Positions 1-8,993 are shown, counted from the first letter of the stretch. The stretch: DNA of 17,261 bases from Actinomycetes bacterium (GCA_023418575.1 JAEZZM010000031.1:1-17261), one strand, 5' to 3'. A program made the numbers and translations. Notes: generated from the sequence alone by a model not told the origin.

Positions 1-470
1 TCTTGGCTGTAGTTTTTGCCACATGACATACAATAATTATTAGAGCATGAACCATGCAGCTCTATAACTCTTTTTGAACCAGCCTTCTGATGTAGCCCAT
101 CTATATTTTGGGTAATAAGCGTCCCCAGTTTTCCCTCACCTTCAAGCTGTGCAAGGGCATAATGAGCCGCATTGGGCTTAGCCTCAGGGTATACAACTGA
201 GTCTATATAAAACTCGTAAAAATATTGAGGCTCGTTCACTAAGCAGCTGTGCGATAAAAGATATTCTGCTGGATATGCGCTATAGTTCTTATCGGCATAA
301 GCATCTTGAGTAGCATATAAACCTCCGCTGCCCCTAAAATCTGGGATACCTGAGGCTGTTGAAACGCCCGCCCCACCAAAAAACACCAGGTCAGATGCTG
401 TCTCTACTTGAGAGATAAGATTTGAGAGGAATTCTCGCGCTTCAAGCACATCATAAATAAGCCTCTTCAT
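1..470 (-). CDS. Sir2-family NAD-dependent protein deacylase (partial, C-terminus beyond left edge)
   Basis: Sirtuins remove acyl groups from lysines using NAD+. My translation from the ATG at 470 reads leftwards and stays open to base 1 (about 156 residues). It shows the NAD-binding GAG motif followed by SGIPDFRG (about residues 33-47), the TQNIDGLH block (about 119-126) and the catalytic histidine in ELHGS (about 136-140). The first CxxC of the zinc-binding module follows (CMSC, just before the edge). The second CxxC pair and the end of the Rossmann fold lie outside the window. The stop TGA lies three codons upstream of the ATG, so the start cannot be much earlier; an SD-like GGAG sits about 10 bases before it. 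The gene is divergent from exonuclease III with 127 bases between the starts. Family certain; substrate (deacetylase or desuccinylase) cannot be told. Confidence 0.9.
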   Translation of the reverse strand, partial: MKRLIYDVLEAREFLSNLISQVETASDLVFFGGAGVSTASGIPDFRGSGGLYATQDAYADKNYSAYPAEYLLSHSCLVNEPQYFYEFYIDSVVYPEAKPNAAHYALAQLEGEGKLGTLITQNIDGLHQKAGSKRVIELHGSCSNNYCMSCGKNYSQ

Positions 471-513
471 GCAGCTTCAACTCCATGTTTTGCGTCTAAG
501 AAGAGAATTTTTC

Positions 514-542
514 TTCACTTTTAGCCTTATTCCCTCTAAAAT
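514..542 (+). promoter_or_regulatory. Possible promoter of the exonuclease III gene
   Basis: TTCACT (514-519) and TAAAAT (537-542) are separated by 17 bases in the intergenic region between the divergent sir2-like and exonuclease III genes. Each matches the sigma-70 consensus only partly (4 of 6 and 5 of 6). It is a reasonable candidate but unsupported by anything beyond position and spacing. Confidence 0.3.
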
Positions 543-597
543 TTATCTTTAACTCTTTATGAACAGCTCTACTATGCCCTGTATGGAAAGGACCCTT

Positions 598-1362
598 ATG
601 AGAGAGCTAAAACTTGTTTCATGGAATGTGAATGGTATTAGAGCAGCCTTAAACAAAGGTTTTATGGATTACTTTACAGCTGTAGATGCAGATATTTTTG
701 CCATCCAAGAATCCAAGCTATCAGCTGGGCAGCTTGAACTAGAAACCCCTGGCTATCATCAGGTTTGGAACTATGCCGATAAAAAAGGCTACTCTGGAAC
801 TGCCGTATTTAGCAAAGAAGAGCCTAGGCAGGTTAAATATGGCTTTGGTATTGATGAACACGACCATGAAGGAAGAATCTGCGCTCTAGAGTTTGACTCC
901 TTTTGGTTTGTTGATGTTTATACTCCAAATTCCCAAAATGAGCTTAAACGTTTAGATTATCGCATGACTTGGGATGATGCCTTTAGAAACTTTATAAGTG
1001 AGCTTGCAAGCGATAAGCCTTTGATCACCTGCGGTGATTTCAATGTAGCTCACAAAGAGATAGACCTTAAAAATCCAAAGTCCAATAGAAGGAATGCTGG
1101 TTTTACCGATGAAGAGCGCTCAAAATTCACTGAGCTTTTGGATGCCGGTTTTACTGATACCTTTAGACACTTTTATCCAGATATGGAGCAAATTTATTCT
1201 TGGTGGTCCTATAGAGCTCGTGCGCGTGAAAATAATACAGGCTGGCGTATTGACTATTTTCTTAGCAGCAATGATCTAAAAGATAAATTGGTAAACGCCA
1301 GTATACGCAATGATATTTATGGTTCTGACCACTGTCCTGTAGAGTTACAAGTAAAACTCTAG
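598..1362 (+). CDS. Exonuclease III / AP endonuclease (XthA/ExoA family)
   Basis: This base-excision-repair enzyme cuts DNA 5' of abasic sites and trims 3' ends. The 254-residue product carries the full set of family motifs. They are LVSWNVNGIRA (6-16, metal-binding Asn), IQESK with Glu38, GYSGTAVF (64-71), DVYTPNS (106-112), GDFNVAH (146-152, Asp and Asn of the active site), GWRIDYF (215-221) and the terminal SDHCPVE with catalytic Asp243/His244. The length matches the family (about 250-270). I start at 598 because GGAAAGGA (585-592) lies five bases upstream and because family members begin with this K-L-V-S-W-N strand. An upstream in-frame ATG at 559 would add 13 non-conserved residues. Intact and expected to be active. 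Confidence 0.95.
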   Translation: MRELKLVSWNVNGIRAALNKGFMDYFTAVDADIFAIQESKLSAGQLELETPGYHQVWNYADKKGYSGTAVFSKEEPRQVKYGFGIDEHDHEGRICALEFDSFWFVDVYTPNSQNELKRLDYRMTWDDAFRNFISELASDKPLITCGDFNVAHKEIDLKNPKSNRRNAGFTDEERSKFTELLDAGFTDTFRHFYPDMEQIYSWWSYRARARENNTGWRIDYFLSSNDLKDKLVNASIRNDIYGSDHCPVELQVKL

Positions 1363-1432
1363 AACCAGCAGCGCTTGCACTCTATAGCAAATATGTTCTA
1401 AGTGTTTTAAGCGAACAAGAGAGGAGGAGCAG

Positions 1433-2785
1433 ATGACCCAACACCGCGTCTTTGGCTTAGCCACTGCTATATCTATGATCGTAGGTATCGTAATTGGCTC
1501 AGGCATCTTCTTTAAAGCCGATGATATCTTACTAGCCACGGGTGGCAATATTAGCATTGGCCTTATGCTTTTGGGCCTGGGAGCTGCCGCCATTATATTT
1601 GGTGCACTTTCTTTTACCGAATATGCACTTCGCTCAAGTGGTGAAGGTGGCCTCTTAAGTTACTATGACGAATTTATCAGTCCTAAGGTGGGAGCTGGGT
1701 TTGGGTTTTTCCAAAGTTTTGTATATTTACCCACGCTCATGGCTGTGGTTGCCTGGATTAATGTTATCTTCATTGCACGACTCTTTTCTTTGGATTTAAA
1801 TCTAGCTCAGCAGTGCTTTGGAGCTGTAGTTCTTATTTTTGCTCTGCTGCTTATCAATGTGCTTTCCAGAAAACTTGGTGCTTTTTGTCAAACCGCCGCC
1901 ACAATACTTAAGCTTATTCCACTTCTTGTTATTGCAGTTTTAGGTCTGAGCTATCAAGGAGAAGCTATTGGTGCTTCTGTTTTAGATCCTGGAGCCCAGC
2001 TTATACCTGTTCATGATGTGGGATTGGCTTGGCTGGCTTCACTTGCTCCCATTGCTTTTTCTTTTGATGGGTGGACACTCTCTTTGACGATAAGCCCTGA
2101 AGTTAAAAATGCAAAAAAGACCATGCCTCGAGCCTTGGTCTTGGGTCCACTGATTGTTTTAGCTGCCTATCTGCTCTATCTAAGCGGTCTTACCAAAATT
2201 TTGGGAGCTGAGGCCATTATGACCCTGGGTGACGCCTCGCTTGATAGTGCTCTTGGCTATCTTTTTGGCCCCTTTGCCGCTAAGCTCATGCTAGTTTTTA
2301 TTGTTATCGCAATCTTAGGTGTATGCAATGGTCTGCTTATTGCAGGTATTAGAATGCCTCAAGCTCTTGCAGAAAAAGCTGGTATTTTACCTAATAATTT
2401 TGCTAAACGACATGAGCGCTATGATATTTCACTTCCTTCTGCCCTGCTCTACCTTGCCATCACGCTTTTCTGGCTGGCAGCTCACTATTTACTGCAAAAC
2501 AGCGGCATTTTAAACGGAAGAGACATTACTGAAATTGCTATTATTTTTAGCTATCTATGCTATATCATCCTTTATGTAAAGCTGATCATGATGTATAAGA
2601 ATAAGCAGGTCACTAGCGTATTTACAGGTATTATCTGTCCTATTTTTGCAAGCATAGGTTCGCTGATTATGTTTGTTGGTGGCCTTATCTCAAGCCCCTT
2701 CTATGTTGGCTTAGATATTGCCATTTGCGCCGTTGTATTTATTGCAGGTATGTATCTCTATTCAAAGAGTGCGAGAAGAGCTTAA
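1433..2785 (+). CDS. APC-superfamily amino acid permease
   Basis: An integral membrane transporter of 450 residues, most of it hydrophobic, with about 12 predicted helices. The N-terminus carries the APC signature: helix 1 has IVGIVIGSGIFF (about 17-28), the glycine-rich unwound segment that contacts the substrate amine. Helix 6 contains the FSFDGWT segment (about 209-215), equivalent to the second substrate-contacting break. Both resemble SteT/LAT-like exchangers, so import or exchange of a neutral amino acid is likely; the substrate itself cannot be read from sequence. GAGGAGG (1421-1427) sits six bases before the ATG. It lies 70 bases after exonuclease III on the same strand with no terminator between them, so co-transcription is possible. 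A strong terminator follows. Confidence 0.88.
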   Translation: MTQHRVFGLATAISMIVGIVIGSGIFFKADDILLATGGNISIGLMLLGLGAAAIIFGALSFTEYALRSSGEGGLLSYYDEFISPKVGAGFGFFQSFVYLPTLMAVVAWINVIFIARLFSLDLNLAQQCFGAVVLIFALLLINVLSRKLGAFCQTAATILKLIPLLVIAVLGLSYQGEAIGASVLDPGAQLIPVHDVGLAWLASLAPIAFSFDGWTLSLTISPEVKNAKKTMPRALVLGPLIVLAAYLLYLSGLTKILGAEAIMTLGDASLDSALGYLFGPFAAKLMLVFIVIAILGVCNGLLIAGIRMPQALAEKAGILPNNFAKRHERYDISLPSALLYLAITLFWLAAHYLLQNSGILNGRDITEIAIIFSYLCYIILYVKLIMMYKNKQVTSVFTGIICPIFASIGSLIMFVGGLISSPFYVGLDIAICAVVFIAGMYLYSKSARRA

Positions 2786-2905
2786 GTTCTTATGCTCTAG
2801 CAGCAACAAAAAAGCCTTTGAACATAGCTTATGTGCCTCCTATGCACCTCCTATGCAGCTCTAGCAACTCTAGTAGCTAGCAGCCTAAAAGTATGGCGGT
2901 ACAAG

Positions 2906-2948
2906 AAGACCCCCTGTGCATGATTACTCATGGACTGGGGGTCTTTGT
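2906..2948 (+). terminator. Rho-independent terminator between convergent permease and ftsH
   Basis: AAGACCCCC (2906-2914) pairs perfectly with GGGGGTCTT (2937-2945). Inside the loop CATGA (2919-2923) can pair with TCATG (2928-2932), which lengthens the hairpin. A short T run (TTTG) follows on the plus strand. On the minus strand the stem is followed by CTTGT, so it may also stop ftsH transcription, though it lies 115 bases beyond the ftsH stop. A second, T-poor hairpin (2958-2966 with 2978-2986, 9 bp) sits just to its right. Confidence 0.8.
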
Positions 2949-3060
2949 ATTGGGCTTGGGCTTATATTGCTTTAGCCTATAAGCCCCTATTGCTAAAAAC
3001 TCTTGGCTAGGCTACTTGTGCTTATACAGGCCAGCAGCCTTAAAGCTTAAAAGCACAGAG

Positions 3061-5226
3061 CTATTCAGGGCGCTTGGGGGCTCCTTGCTTAGGGGTCTCT
3101 GTTTCAAGCTCCTCAGTCTTGTCTGAAGGCAATTCTACTAGTTTTTTATCGCCATGCAAGATCTCAACACTGCCATCTGACTTCTCATTGATAATGAGAC
3201 CCTCAGAATTTACCACATGCTCACAGATAACTACCGCCTCTTTTGACTCATTTACTGATTCATCTTCTGGAGCTTCATGCTCTGACTTATCGGCAGCTTC
3301 AAGTTCTTCTTCCTGATCCTGCTTTTGATCTTCTAGTTCTTTCTCTTTGCTTAGATACTCATCCCATTTATTATCAAGAAGTGCTTTTACAGCCTCTCCT
3401 TCAATGGTCTCACGCTCAAGCAAAACTGAAACCATAAGATCAAGCTGAGGACGGCGCTCCTCTAAGATCTCATGTGCGCGATCATGAGCTTCTTTCATAA
3501 TGCGAGAAACCTCATCATCAATGCGCTCTGCTGTTTTGGGGCTATAGTCTTGGTGTGCACCATAATCCCTGCCCAAGAAAACCTCATGATTTGGCTGTCC
3601 AAAGGCTTGAGTGCCCAAATTGTCGCTCATACCATAACGCGTAACTAATTCACGCGCCATCTTAGTTGCACGCTCAAGATCATTTGAAGCGCCTGTAGTG
3701 ATATCATCACAGGCTATTTCTTCTGCTACGCGTCCAGCCAAAAATACTGCCAGGTCATCCAAGATCTCCTTTTTAGAGACTAGGAATCTATCCTCAGCTG
3801 GCATAGAAAGTGTATAACCTAAAGCCTGTCCACGAGCAATAATTGAGATTTTATGCACAGGATCTGAATGCTCTAATACATGGCCTACCAAAGCATGTCC
3901 TGCCTCATGGTAAGCAATAGTATTTTTCTCTTTTTCTGAAATGACACGGCTCTTACGTTCTGGACCAGCAATAACACGCTCCATGGCCTCAGTAATCTCA
4001 TCCATGCTTATTTTTTTCTTATTTCTACGAGCAGTAAGCAGGGCTGACTCATTCATAAGGTTTGCTAAATCCGCACCGGTAAATCCAGGAGTAAGCTGGG
4101 CTATGGTCTCAAACTTAATGCTCTTATCAAGAGGTTTACCCTCAGCATGAACGCGCAAGATCTTCTCGCGGCCCTTTACGTCTGGCCTATCAACCGTAAC
4201 CTGACGATCAAAACGCCCTGGACGTAAAAGCGCAGGATCCAAAATATCTGGGCGGTTTGTAGCTGCAATTAAGATGACAGAGTCATTTGGCTCAAAGCCG
4301 TCCATCTCAACCAACAACTGGTTTAGGGTTTGTTCACGCTCGTCATGACCGCCACCTAAACCTGCACCTCTTTGACGACCAACTGCATCAATCTCATCAA
4401 TAAATATAATAGCCGGTGCAGCTTCTTTTGCCTGAGCAAACAAGTCTCGTACGCGGGAGGCACCCACACCAACAAACATTTCTACAAAGTCAGAACCAGA
4501 AATGGAGAAGAAAGGAACTCCTGCTTCACCAGCAACTGCTTTAGCTAGTAAGGTTTTACCAGTACCCGGAGGGCCCACTAGCAATACGCCGCGAGGAATC
4601 TTTGCTCCCATTCCTTGGAATTTAGCAGGATTAGATAAGAAATCCTTTATTTCTTGCAGCTCATCAACCGCCTCATCAACACCTGCTACATCTGAAAATT
4701 TAACTTTTGGTCTATTCTCTTCAGTTTGGCGAGCCTTAGTCTTACCAAACTGCAAAGACTTACTATTTTGCCCCGCCATCTGACGCATAAAATAGACCAT
4801 GATACCTGCAATAAGCAAAATGGGGATAACCGTGCTGATAATTCCCATAAACAGCGCATTTGATTTAACATCAACCTTATAGACAACTTCCTTATGTTCA
4901 GCCATAAGCTCTGCCAAGGAATCTGAGCCCACATATGTTGAGGTATAGCGCTTGAGCTTTGAATTATCTCCCACATCTTCAGCTTTTTCCCAATAACGAC
5001 CCTTTAAGGTGCCATTAGAGGCGCTAAAATTTGCTTCTAGCACACGGTTTTGCTTTACCGCTGCAACAAAACCAGAAGTGGGCAGTTCATCTGCTTTTCC
5101 GTAGATATTGCCCATCTGAGAGTAAAAAATGCCGCATAACACAAGGCCTAATAGAAGATAAATAATAGCCATACGCTTATTTATCTGAGGACCTTTACCG
5201 TTCTTCTTAGTTTGATTATTACTCAC
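3061..5226 (-). CDS. ftsH: ATP-dependent zinc metalloprotease FtsH
   Basis: A membrane-anchored AAA+ protease that unfolds and degrades membrane and short-lived cytoplasmic proteins as a hexamer. The 721 residues hold TM1 (about 19-37), an extracytoplasmic domain (about 40-123), TM2 (about 124-147) and Walker A GPPGTGKT (218-225). Walker B IIFIDE (273-278) and the second region of homology around ATNRPDILDPALLRPGRFD (322-340) follow. The zinc site is HEAGH (440-444), with the third ligand Asp516 in GASNDLERAT. Everything needed for activity is present. The start is GTG at 5226, with GAGGAG five bases upstream on the minus strand. After the usual end (about residue 627) there is an unusual acidic tail of about 95 residues. 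It is the last gene of the tilS-hpt-ftsH cluster, 36 bases after hpt. Confidence 0.97.
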   Translation of the reverse strand: MSNNQTKKNGKGPQINKRMAIIYLLLGLVLCGIFYSQMGNIYGKADELPTSGFVAAVKQNRVLEANFSASNGTLKGRYWEKAEDVGDNSKLKRYTSTYVGSDSLAELMAEHKEVVYKVDVKSNALFMGIISTVIPILLIAGIMVYFMRQMAGQNSKSLQFGKTKARQTEENRPKVKFSDVAGVDEAVDELQEIKDFLSNPAKFQGMGAKIPRGVLLVGPPGTGKTLLAKAVAGEAGVPFFSISGSDFVEMFVGVGASRVRDLFAQAKEAAPAIIFIDEIDAVGRQRGAGLGGGHDEREQTLNQLLVEMDGFEPNDSVILIAATNRPDILDPALLRPGRFDRQVTVDRPDVKGREKILRVHAEGKPLDKSIKFETIAQLTPGFTGADLANLMNESALLTARRNKKKISMDEITEAMERVIAGPERKSRVISEKEKNTIAYHEAGHALVGHVLEHSDPVHKISIIARGQALGYTLSMPAEDRFLVSKKEILDDLAVFLAGRVAEEIACDDITTGASNDLERATKMARELVTRYGMSDNLGTQAFGQPNHEVFLGRDYGAHQDYSPKTAERIDDEVSRIMKEAHDRAHEILEERRPQLDLMVSVLLERETIEGEAVKALLDNKWDEYLSKEKELEDQKQDQEEELEAADKSEHEAPEDESVNESKEAVVICEHVVNSEGLIINEKSDGSVEILHGDKKLVELPSDKTEELETETPKQGAPKRPE

Positions 5227-5262
5227 ACATACTCCTCATCGCATCTTTTAGCTGCGATCCTA

Positions 5263-5823
5263 CTATAAATACACCTCGGGTTTTAATACCCCAATACAAG
5301 GAAGATTCCTATATTTTTCTGCATAATCTAAGCCGTAACCCACAACAAATTCATCAGGACAGACAAATCCTACATAATCAGCTTCAATATCTGTCTTCTG
5401 CTTTCCCTCTTTTAAGAGCAAGGTGGCAATCTTTAAAGATTGAGGCTTTCTTGAGGCAAGATTTTCTCGCAAATATGACAGCGTAAGACCTGTGTCAAGG
5501 ATATCTTCAACAATTAAGACATCCTTGCCGCTGATATCAGTATCTAAATCCTTTAGAATGCGCACAACACCTGAGGACTTTGTTTGATCGCCATAACTGG
5601 AGACCGCCATAAAATCAACTTCACATGGCAGCTCGATTACTTTTAAAAGATCTGCACTAAACATAAGAGAGCCACGTAAAATGCAGATAAGCAAGAGATC
5701 TTTACCAGCATAGTCTTGAGTCAACTGTGCTCCCAGCTCAGCCACGCGCCTTTGAATACATTGCTCATCATAAAGCACTGATTTAAGGTCTTGGCGAGGT
5801 GAAAGCTCCTGCAGTTTTGACAT
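5263..5823 (-). CDS. hpt: Hypoxanthine phosphoribosyltransferase
   Basis: A purine-salvage enzyme joining hypoxanthine or guanine to PRPP to make IMP or GMP. The 186-residue length is typical. The PRPP-binding signature VLIVEDILDTGLTL (102-115) contains the paired acidic residues Glu106/Asp107 and Asp110. The pyrophosphate-binding loop CILRGSLMF (about 47-55) and the C-terminal base-contacting region DEFVVGYGLDYAEKYRNL (157-174) are also intact. The ATG at 5823 has GGGAGG about eight bases upstream. It sits 18 bases after the tilS stop and 36 before ftsH, so the three genes are almost certainly one transcript. In related Gram-positive bacteria HPRT can associate with TilS and FtsH expression; that link is known from family context, not shown here. 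Confidence 0.95.
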   Translation of the reverse strand: MSKLQELSPRQDLKSVLYDEQCIQRRVAELGAQLTQDYAGKDLLLICILRGSLMFSADLLKVIELPCEVDFMAVSSYGDQTKSSGVVRILKDLDTDISGKDVLIVEDILDTGLTLSYLRENLASRKPQSLKIATLLLKEGKQKTDIEADYVGFVCPDEFVVGYGLDYAEKYRNLPCIGVLKPEVYL

Positions 5824-5841
5824 AGTCTAAGCCTCCCAATG

Positions 5842-7404
5842 TTATCTAAGGGTATTAGCCTGAAAACTTAATTCTACTAGCCTTGAACTTTTCTTTCCAC
5901 AGGCAAATGCTTTATCCAAACGAACTCCAGCAATAGCTATAATTTTTCCCTCTGCTAGTTCTCCCCCAGTTTGCTCTAAAGGATCTGCTTGAAGTACTAC
6001 CGGCATCAAAGAGCGTTTTCTCAGAGGTATACGCGCTTCACACAAAAGATCAAAGACCTTCTTTGTACCCTGCATGCCCAAAGGCTCAATACTATCACCT
6101 TTTTTTGCTGCTCTTATATATAAGCGTGCCTTACCTTCGCGCAAGTCCCCCTCTGTTAATCCAGCGGCATCTGCATCAAAAACCAGGGGTTTAAACTCTG
6201 GCATGCTTTCATGAGCTACCGATAAAGAACGTGCCAAACTAATTGCGCTTGCTCCAAGCGGAACTTCTATGATGCGTGCGCGTAGTTCTAAGTCCAAGCT
6301 GTGTAGCTGTTTGGGGAGGCTTAAGGCCCCTGGTACACGTAAGAGTCCCTGTTCTAGCTTTGGACGAGATATATCCATCTTTCTTATTACTAAATCATCA
6401 AACTCTCGTCTTACTTCAATATCGCCAGGCAAAGAACGAGAAAAGGGCTTGGTATATGAAGCTTGAACCACCGCAAAAATGTGCTGTGACTCAAAACGTT
6501 GCTCTGGAGCAAGCTGCTTTAGAGCTAAGAGTGCAAGTCTGCGTGCAAGAGCAGGATGCGTATGAGCAAGTCTACCACTTTCTAAAACCAAAAGGCCTGT
6601 GCTGCGTTCTATAACTAAGTCCTCAAACGCTTTTTGCGCCTCTTGCTGTAAGAACTCATCTTCTGCCTGCAAAACATCAAGTGATGTACTCATTACCTGT
6701 AAAAACTCAGGGTTTCTTTGGGCAGCTAGTGGAACTATTTTATGACGCACAAAGGATCTAAAATAGCGTATATCAGCGTTAGTGGCATCTTCTCTCCAGC
6801 TTATCTTGTGTTCGAGAAGATAGTTGCGCAACTGCTCTTTAGTTTCATATAAAAGGGGCCTAATAATATTTCCCCTTAAAGCCCTAAGTGAGCTGATTCC
6901 AGTAAGAGAGGCGCCCTCTATAAGCTTCATAAAGGCTGTCTCAACCCTATCATCTAAGGTATGAGCACTTAGTATTGCCCCCGCAGATAGAGGTAAACCC
7001 TTGGTCTTACACAGCTCTTCTAAGAGCTTTTGAGCCTCCTGATAGCGCAGGCGCCGAGCGTAGGCCTCAAAATTACTCTCCCCTTCTTGTTGCATGAGCT
7101 CACATACTGGTAGACGCTTGCTCAGGCATCTAATATTTAATTGCTCACAAAACTCCCGCACAAAGGCTTCGTCTTCATCTGCATCTGCTCCTCTTAACAT
7201 ATGGTTAATATGTAGAACAGCAAGCTTATCTGTATCCAGTTTTTGTGGCCCCAAGCCGTCTTGCAAATCAAGGCTAGAAAACACTGCCTTGTGCAAGAGA
7301 GCCATAGAATCTGAGCCTCCTGATACCATTAAAACGAAGCAACGCTTTGTCTTGTACTCATCTAGGTGATTCATACTATACCCCATAAAGCATAAATCGA
7401 ACAT
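5842..7404 (-). CDS. tilS: tRNA(Ile) lysidine synthetase TilS
   Basis: TilS attaches lysine to C34 of the CAU-anticodon isoleucine tRNA so that it reads AUA; it is essential in most bacteria. The PP-loop ATP-pyrophosphatase motif SGGSDS is at about residues 28-33, followed by HINHMLRG, the conserved EAYARRLRYQE helix, and SAHTLDDRVET (about 147-157). The IRPLL...REDATN block follows. The C-terminal third contains the TilS C domain. At 520 residues it is longer than the usual 430-480. The start is uncertain: the ATG at 7404 has no clear SD, while the ATG at 7374 (10 residues shorter) has GGGG six bases upstream and begins closer to the conserved strand. First gene of the tilS-hpt-ftsH cluster, divergent from the NfeD-like gene. 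Confidence 0.93.
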   Translation of the reverse strand: MFDLCFMGYSMNHLDEYKTKRCFVLMVSGGSDSMALLHKAVFSSLDLQDGLGPQKLDTDKLAVLHINHMLRGADADEDEAFVREFCEQLNIRCLSKRLPVCELMQQEGESNFEAYARRLRYQEAQKLLEELCKTKGLPLSAGAILSAHTLDDRVETAFMKLIEGASLTGISSLRALRGNIIRPLLYETKEQLRNYLLEHKISWREDATNADIRYFRSFVRHKIVPLAAQRNPEFLQVMSTSLDVLQAEDEFLQQEAQKAFEDLVIERSTGLLVLESGRLAHTHPALARRLALLALKQLAPEQRFESQHIFAVVQASYTKPFSRSLPGDIEVRREFDDLVIRKMDISRPKLEQGLLRVPGALSLPKQLHSLDLELRARIIEVPLGASAISLARSLSVAHESMPEFKPLVFDADAAGLTEGDLREGKARLYIRAAKKGDSIEPLGMQGTKKVFDLLCEARIPLRKRSLMPVVLQADPLEQTGGELAEGKIIAIAGVRLDKAFACGKKSSRLVELSFQANTLR

Positions 7405-7519
7405 ATGTTTTGTAACAAATTTAGCAAAAATGAAAAATAATAATAATTTCCGCAGTTATAAGCTACCAAAAAAGGGGAAGATATGGGTAAACAAATTGAA
7501 GAAAAAATAAGGAGTTACT

Positions 7520-7951
7520 ATGAGCCTCTTAGTTTGGATATGGCTAATATTGGCAGTTATATTTGCTTTAGCAGAACTTGCATCGCTTAGTTTCTTTATC
7601 ATGCCCTTTTCACTGGGCGCCCTTATCGCATTTATTGCACAACTTGCAGGTTTACCTCCCTTTATGCAAATCTGCATCTTTTTAGTAAGTTCATTAATCC
7701 TTTTGTTTTTTGTACGTCCTTTTGCCAAACGCGTCACCTCAAGCTCTGCTCCTCAAAAAGGCGCCATTGATCGCTTTAGAGAAGCTCAAGGAGAAATTAA
7801 GCAGGAAGCTAATCAGGGAAAGCTTGCTCGCGTTTTAGTGCTTAATGAAGAGTGGTCTTGTGTGGCTAAAGACGGACAAGAATTAAAGCTTGGGCAAGCA
7901 GTAGAAGTTGAAAGAATTGATGGCACCAAACTTATCGTACGCCCTTTATAA
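7520..7951 (+). CDS. NfeD-like membrane protein (short form)
   Basis: A 143-residue protein with two or three transmembrane segments (about residues 4-26, 28-45 and 48-67) followed by a small soluble C-terminal domain (about 84-143). That domain ends in a beta-rich stretch with the pattern GQAVEVERIDGTKLIV, typical of the NfeD OB-fold. It lacks the ClpP-like protease domain of long NfeD proteins. The next gene, 64 bases downstream, encodes an SPFH/stomatin protein, the standard partner of NfeD in bacteria and archaea; such pairs are thought to act together in membrane quality control or microdomain organisation. TAAGGAG (7508-7514) precedes the ATG by five bases, and an in-frame TAA at 7508-7510 excludes an earlier start. 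A short out-of-frame ORF with its own SD overlaps the start (see findings). Confidence 0.85.
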   Translation: MSLLVWIWLILAVIFALAELASLSFFIMPFSLGALIAFIAQLAGLPPFMQICIFLVSSLILLFFVRPFAKRVTSSSAPQKGAIDRFREAQGEIKQEANQGKLARVLVLNEEWSCVAKDGQELKLGQAVEVERIDGTKLIVRPL

Positions 7952-8015
7952 ACTAGTTCTAATGAACAGCTTGTATTAGGTTTCTTTATCAAAGTGCTTA
8001 AAAGAAAGGTAAATT

Positions 8016-8993
8016 ATGAGCATTATTGATTCTTTATTAATGGGTCCCAGTATGGCCATACTCATCCTTATTCTTGCGCTCTTTTTTGTCGCTAGTAAAA
8101 CCATTCGCATTGTGCGTCCTTACGAAAAAGGTGTTGTTGAGCGCCTGGGTAAGTATCATAAAACCCTTGATGGCGGCTTGCACATTGTTATCCCCTTTAT
8201 TGATAGACTCACCAAGGTAGACATGCGCGAAAATGTAGTAGATGTTCCACCTCAGGAAGTTATTACTAAAGATAACGTTGTTGTAACGGTTGATGCTGTA
8301 GTCTACTACGAAGCAACTGATGCATTTAAATTGATATATAACGTTACTAATTTTTATATGGCAGCTACTAAACTCGCTCAAACCAATTTACGTAATGTCA
8401 TTGGTGAAATGCAGCTTGATGAATCTCTCACAAGTCGTGAAACTATCAACACCACCCTGCGCGACATCTTGGACGCCGCAACCGATAAATGGGGCGTACG
8501 TGTAGTACGAGTTGAGCTCCAGCGCATTGAACCACCAGCAGATGTAACTCAGTCCATGCATCGCCAGATGAAGGCAGAGCGTGAACGTCGTGCCGCAATT
8601 CTTGAGGCAGAGGGCGATAAGGCCTCAGCAATTGCACGTGCTGAAGGTACTAAGCAGTCTGCAATTCTTGAGGCAGAGGGTAAGGCTCAAGCTATTAAGA
8701 GCGTTGCTGATGCAGAACGTACCCAGCGCATTCTTGCAGGTGAAGGTGAGGCAGAAGCCATTCGTCTGGTATTTGAAGCAATTAAACAAGGCCAACCTGA
8801 TGAAAAATTGGTAAGTCTACGCTATATTGAGGCACTACAAAAAATTGCTGATGGTAACGCAACCAAGATCTTTATGCCTTTAGAAATGAGCGGTTTAGCT
8901 AGCAGCTTGGGAGCAGCTGGAGAGCTCTTAGCAGAAGGAAAAGAGCAGCCAGCCCTTAAACAAGAAGCACTTAAAGAAAGGGCAGCCCATTAA
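8016..8993 (+). CDS. SPFH domain / stomatin-prohibitin family protein (band 7)
   Basis: A 325-residue, N-terminally anchored protein: one transmembrane segment (about 10-27), the SPFH/band 7 domain (about 30-185), then a long coiled coil rich in Ala, Glu and Ile (about 185-250). The family signature is clear: IVRPYEKGVVERLGKY (32-47), GGLHIVIPFID (53-63), the VDVPPQEVITKDNVVVTVDAVVYY stretch, and LRNVIGEMQLDE (125-136). Such proteins oligomerise into rings or cages on the membrane and often work with NfeD or FtsH-type proteases; an NfeD-like gene is immediately upstream. AAAGG (8005-8009) precedes the ATG. The coiled coil contains a 22-residue internal repeat that is identical over 20 bases at DNA level (8595-8614 and 8661-8680). 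Confidence 0.92.
   Translation: MSIIDSLLMGPSMAILILILALFFVASKTIRIVRPYEKGVVERLGKYHKTLDGGLHIVIPFIDRLTKVDMRENVVDVPPQEVITKDNVVVTVDAVVYYEATDAFKLIYNVTNFYMAATKLAQTNLRNVIGEMQLDESLTSRETINTTLRDILDAATDKWGVRVVRVELQRIEPPADVTQSMHRQMKAERERRAAILEAEGDKASAIARAEGTKQSAILEAEGKAQAIKSVADAERTQRILAGEGEAEAIRLVFEAIKQGQPDEKLVSLRYIEALQKIADGNATKIFMPLEMSGLASSLGAAGELLAEGKEQPALKQEALKERAAH

Noticed and set aside
2958..2986. Nine-bp hairpin GGGCTTATA/TATAAGCCC as an ftsH terminator
   Set aside because: No T run on either strand; the hairpin at 2906-2945 is a better terminator.
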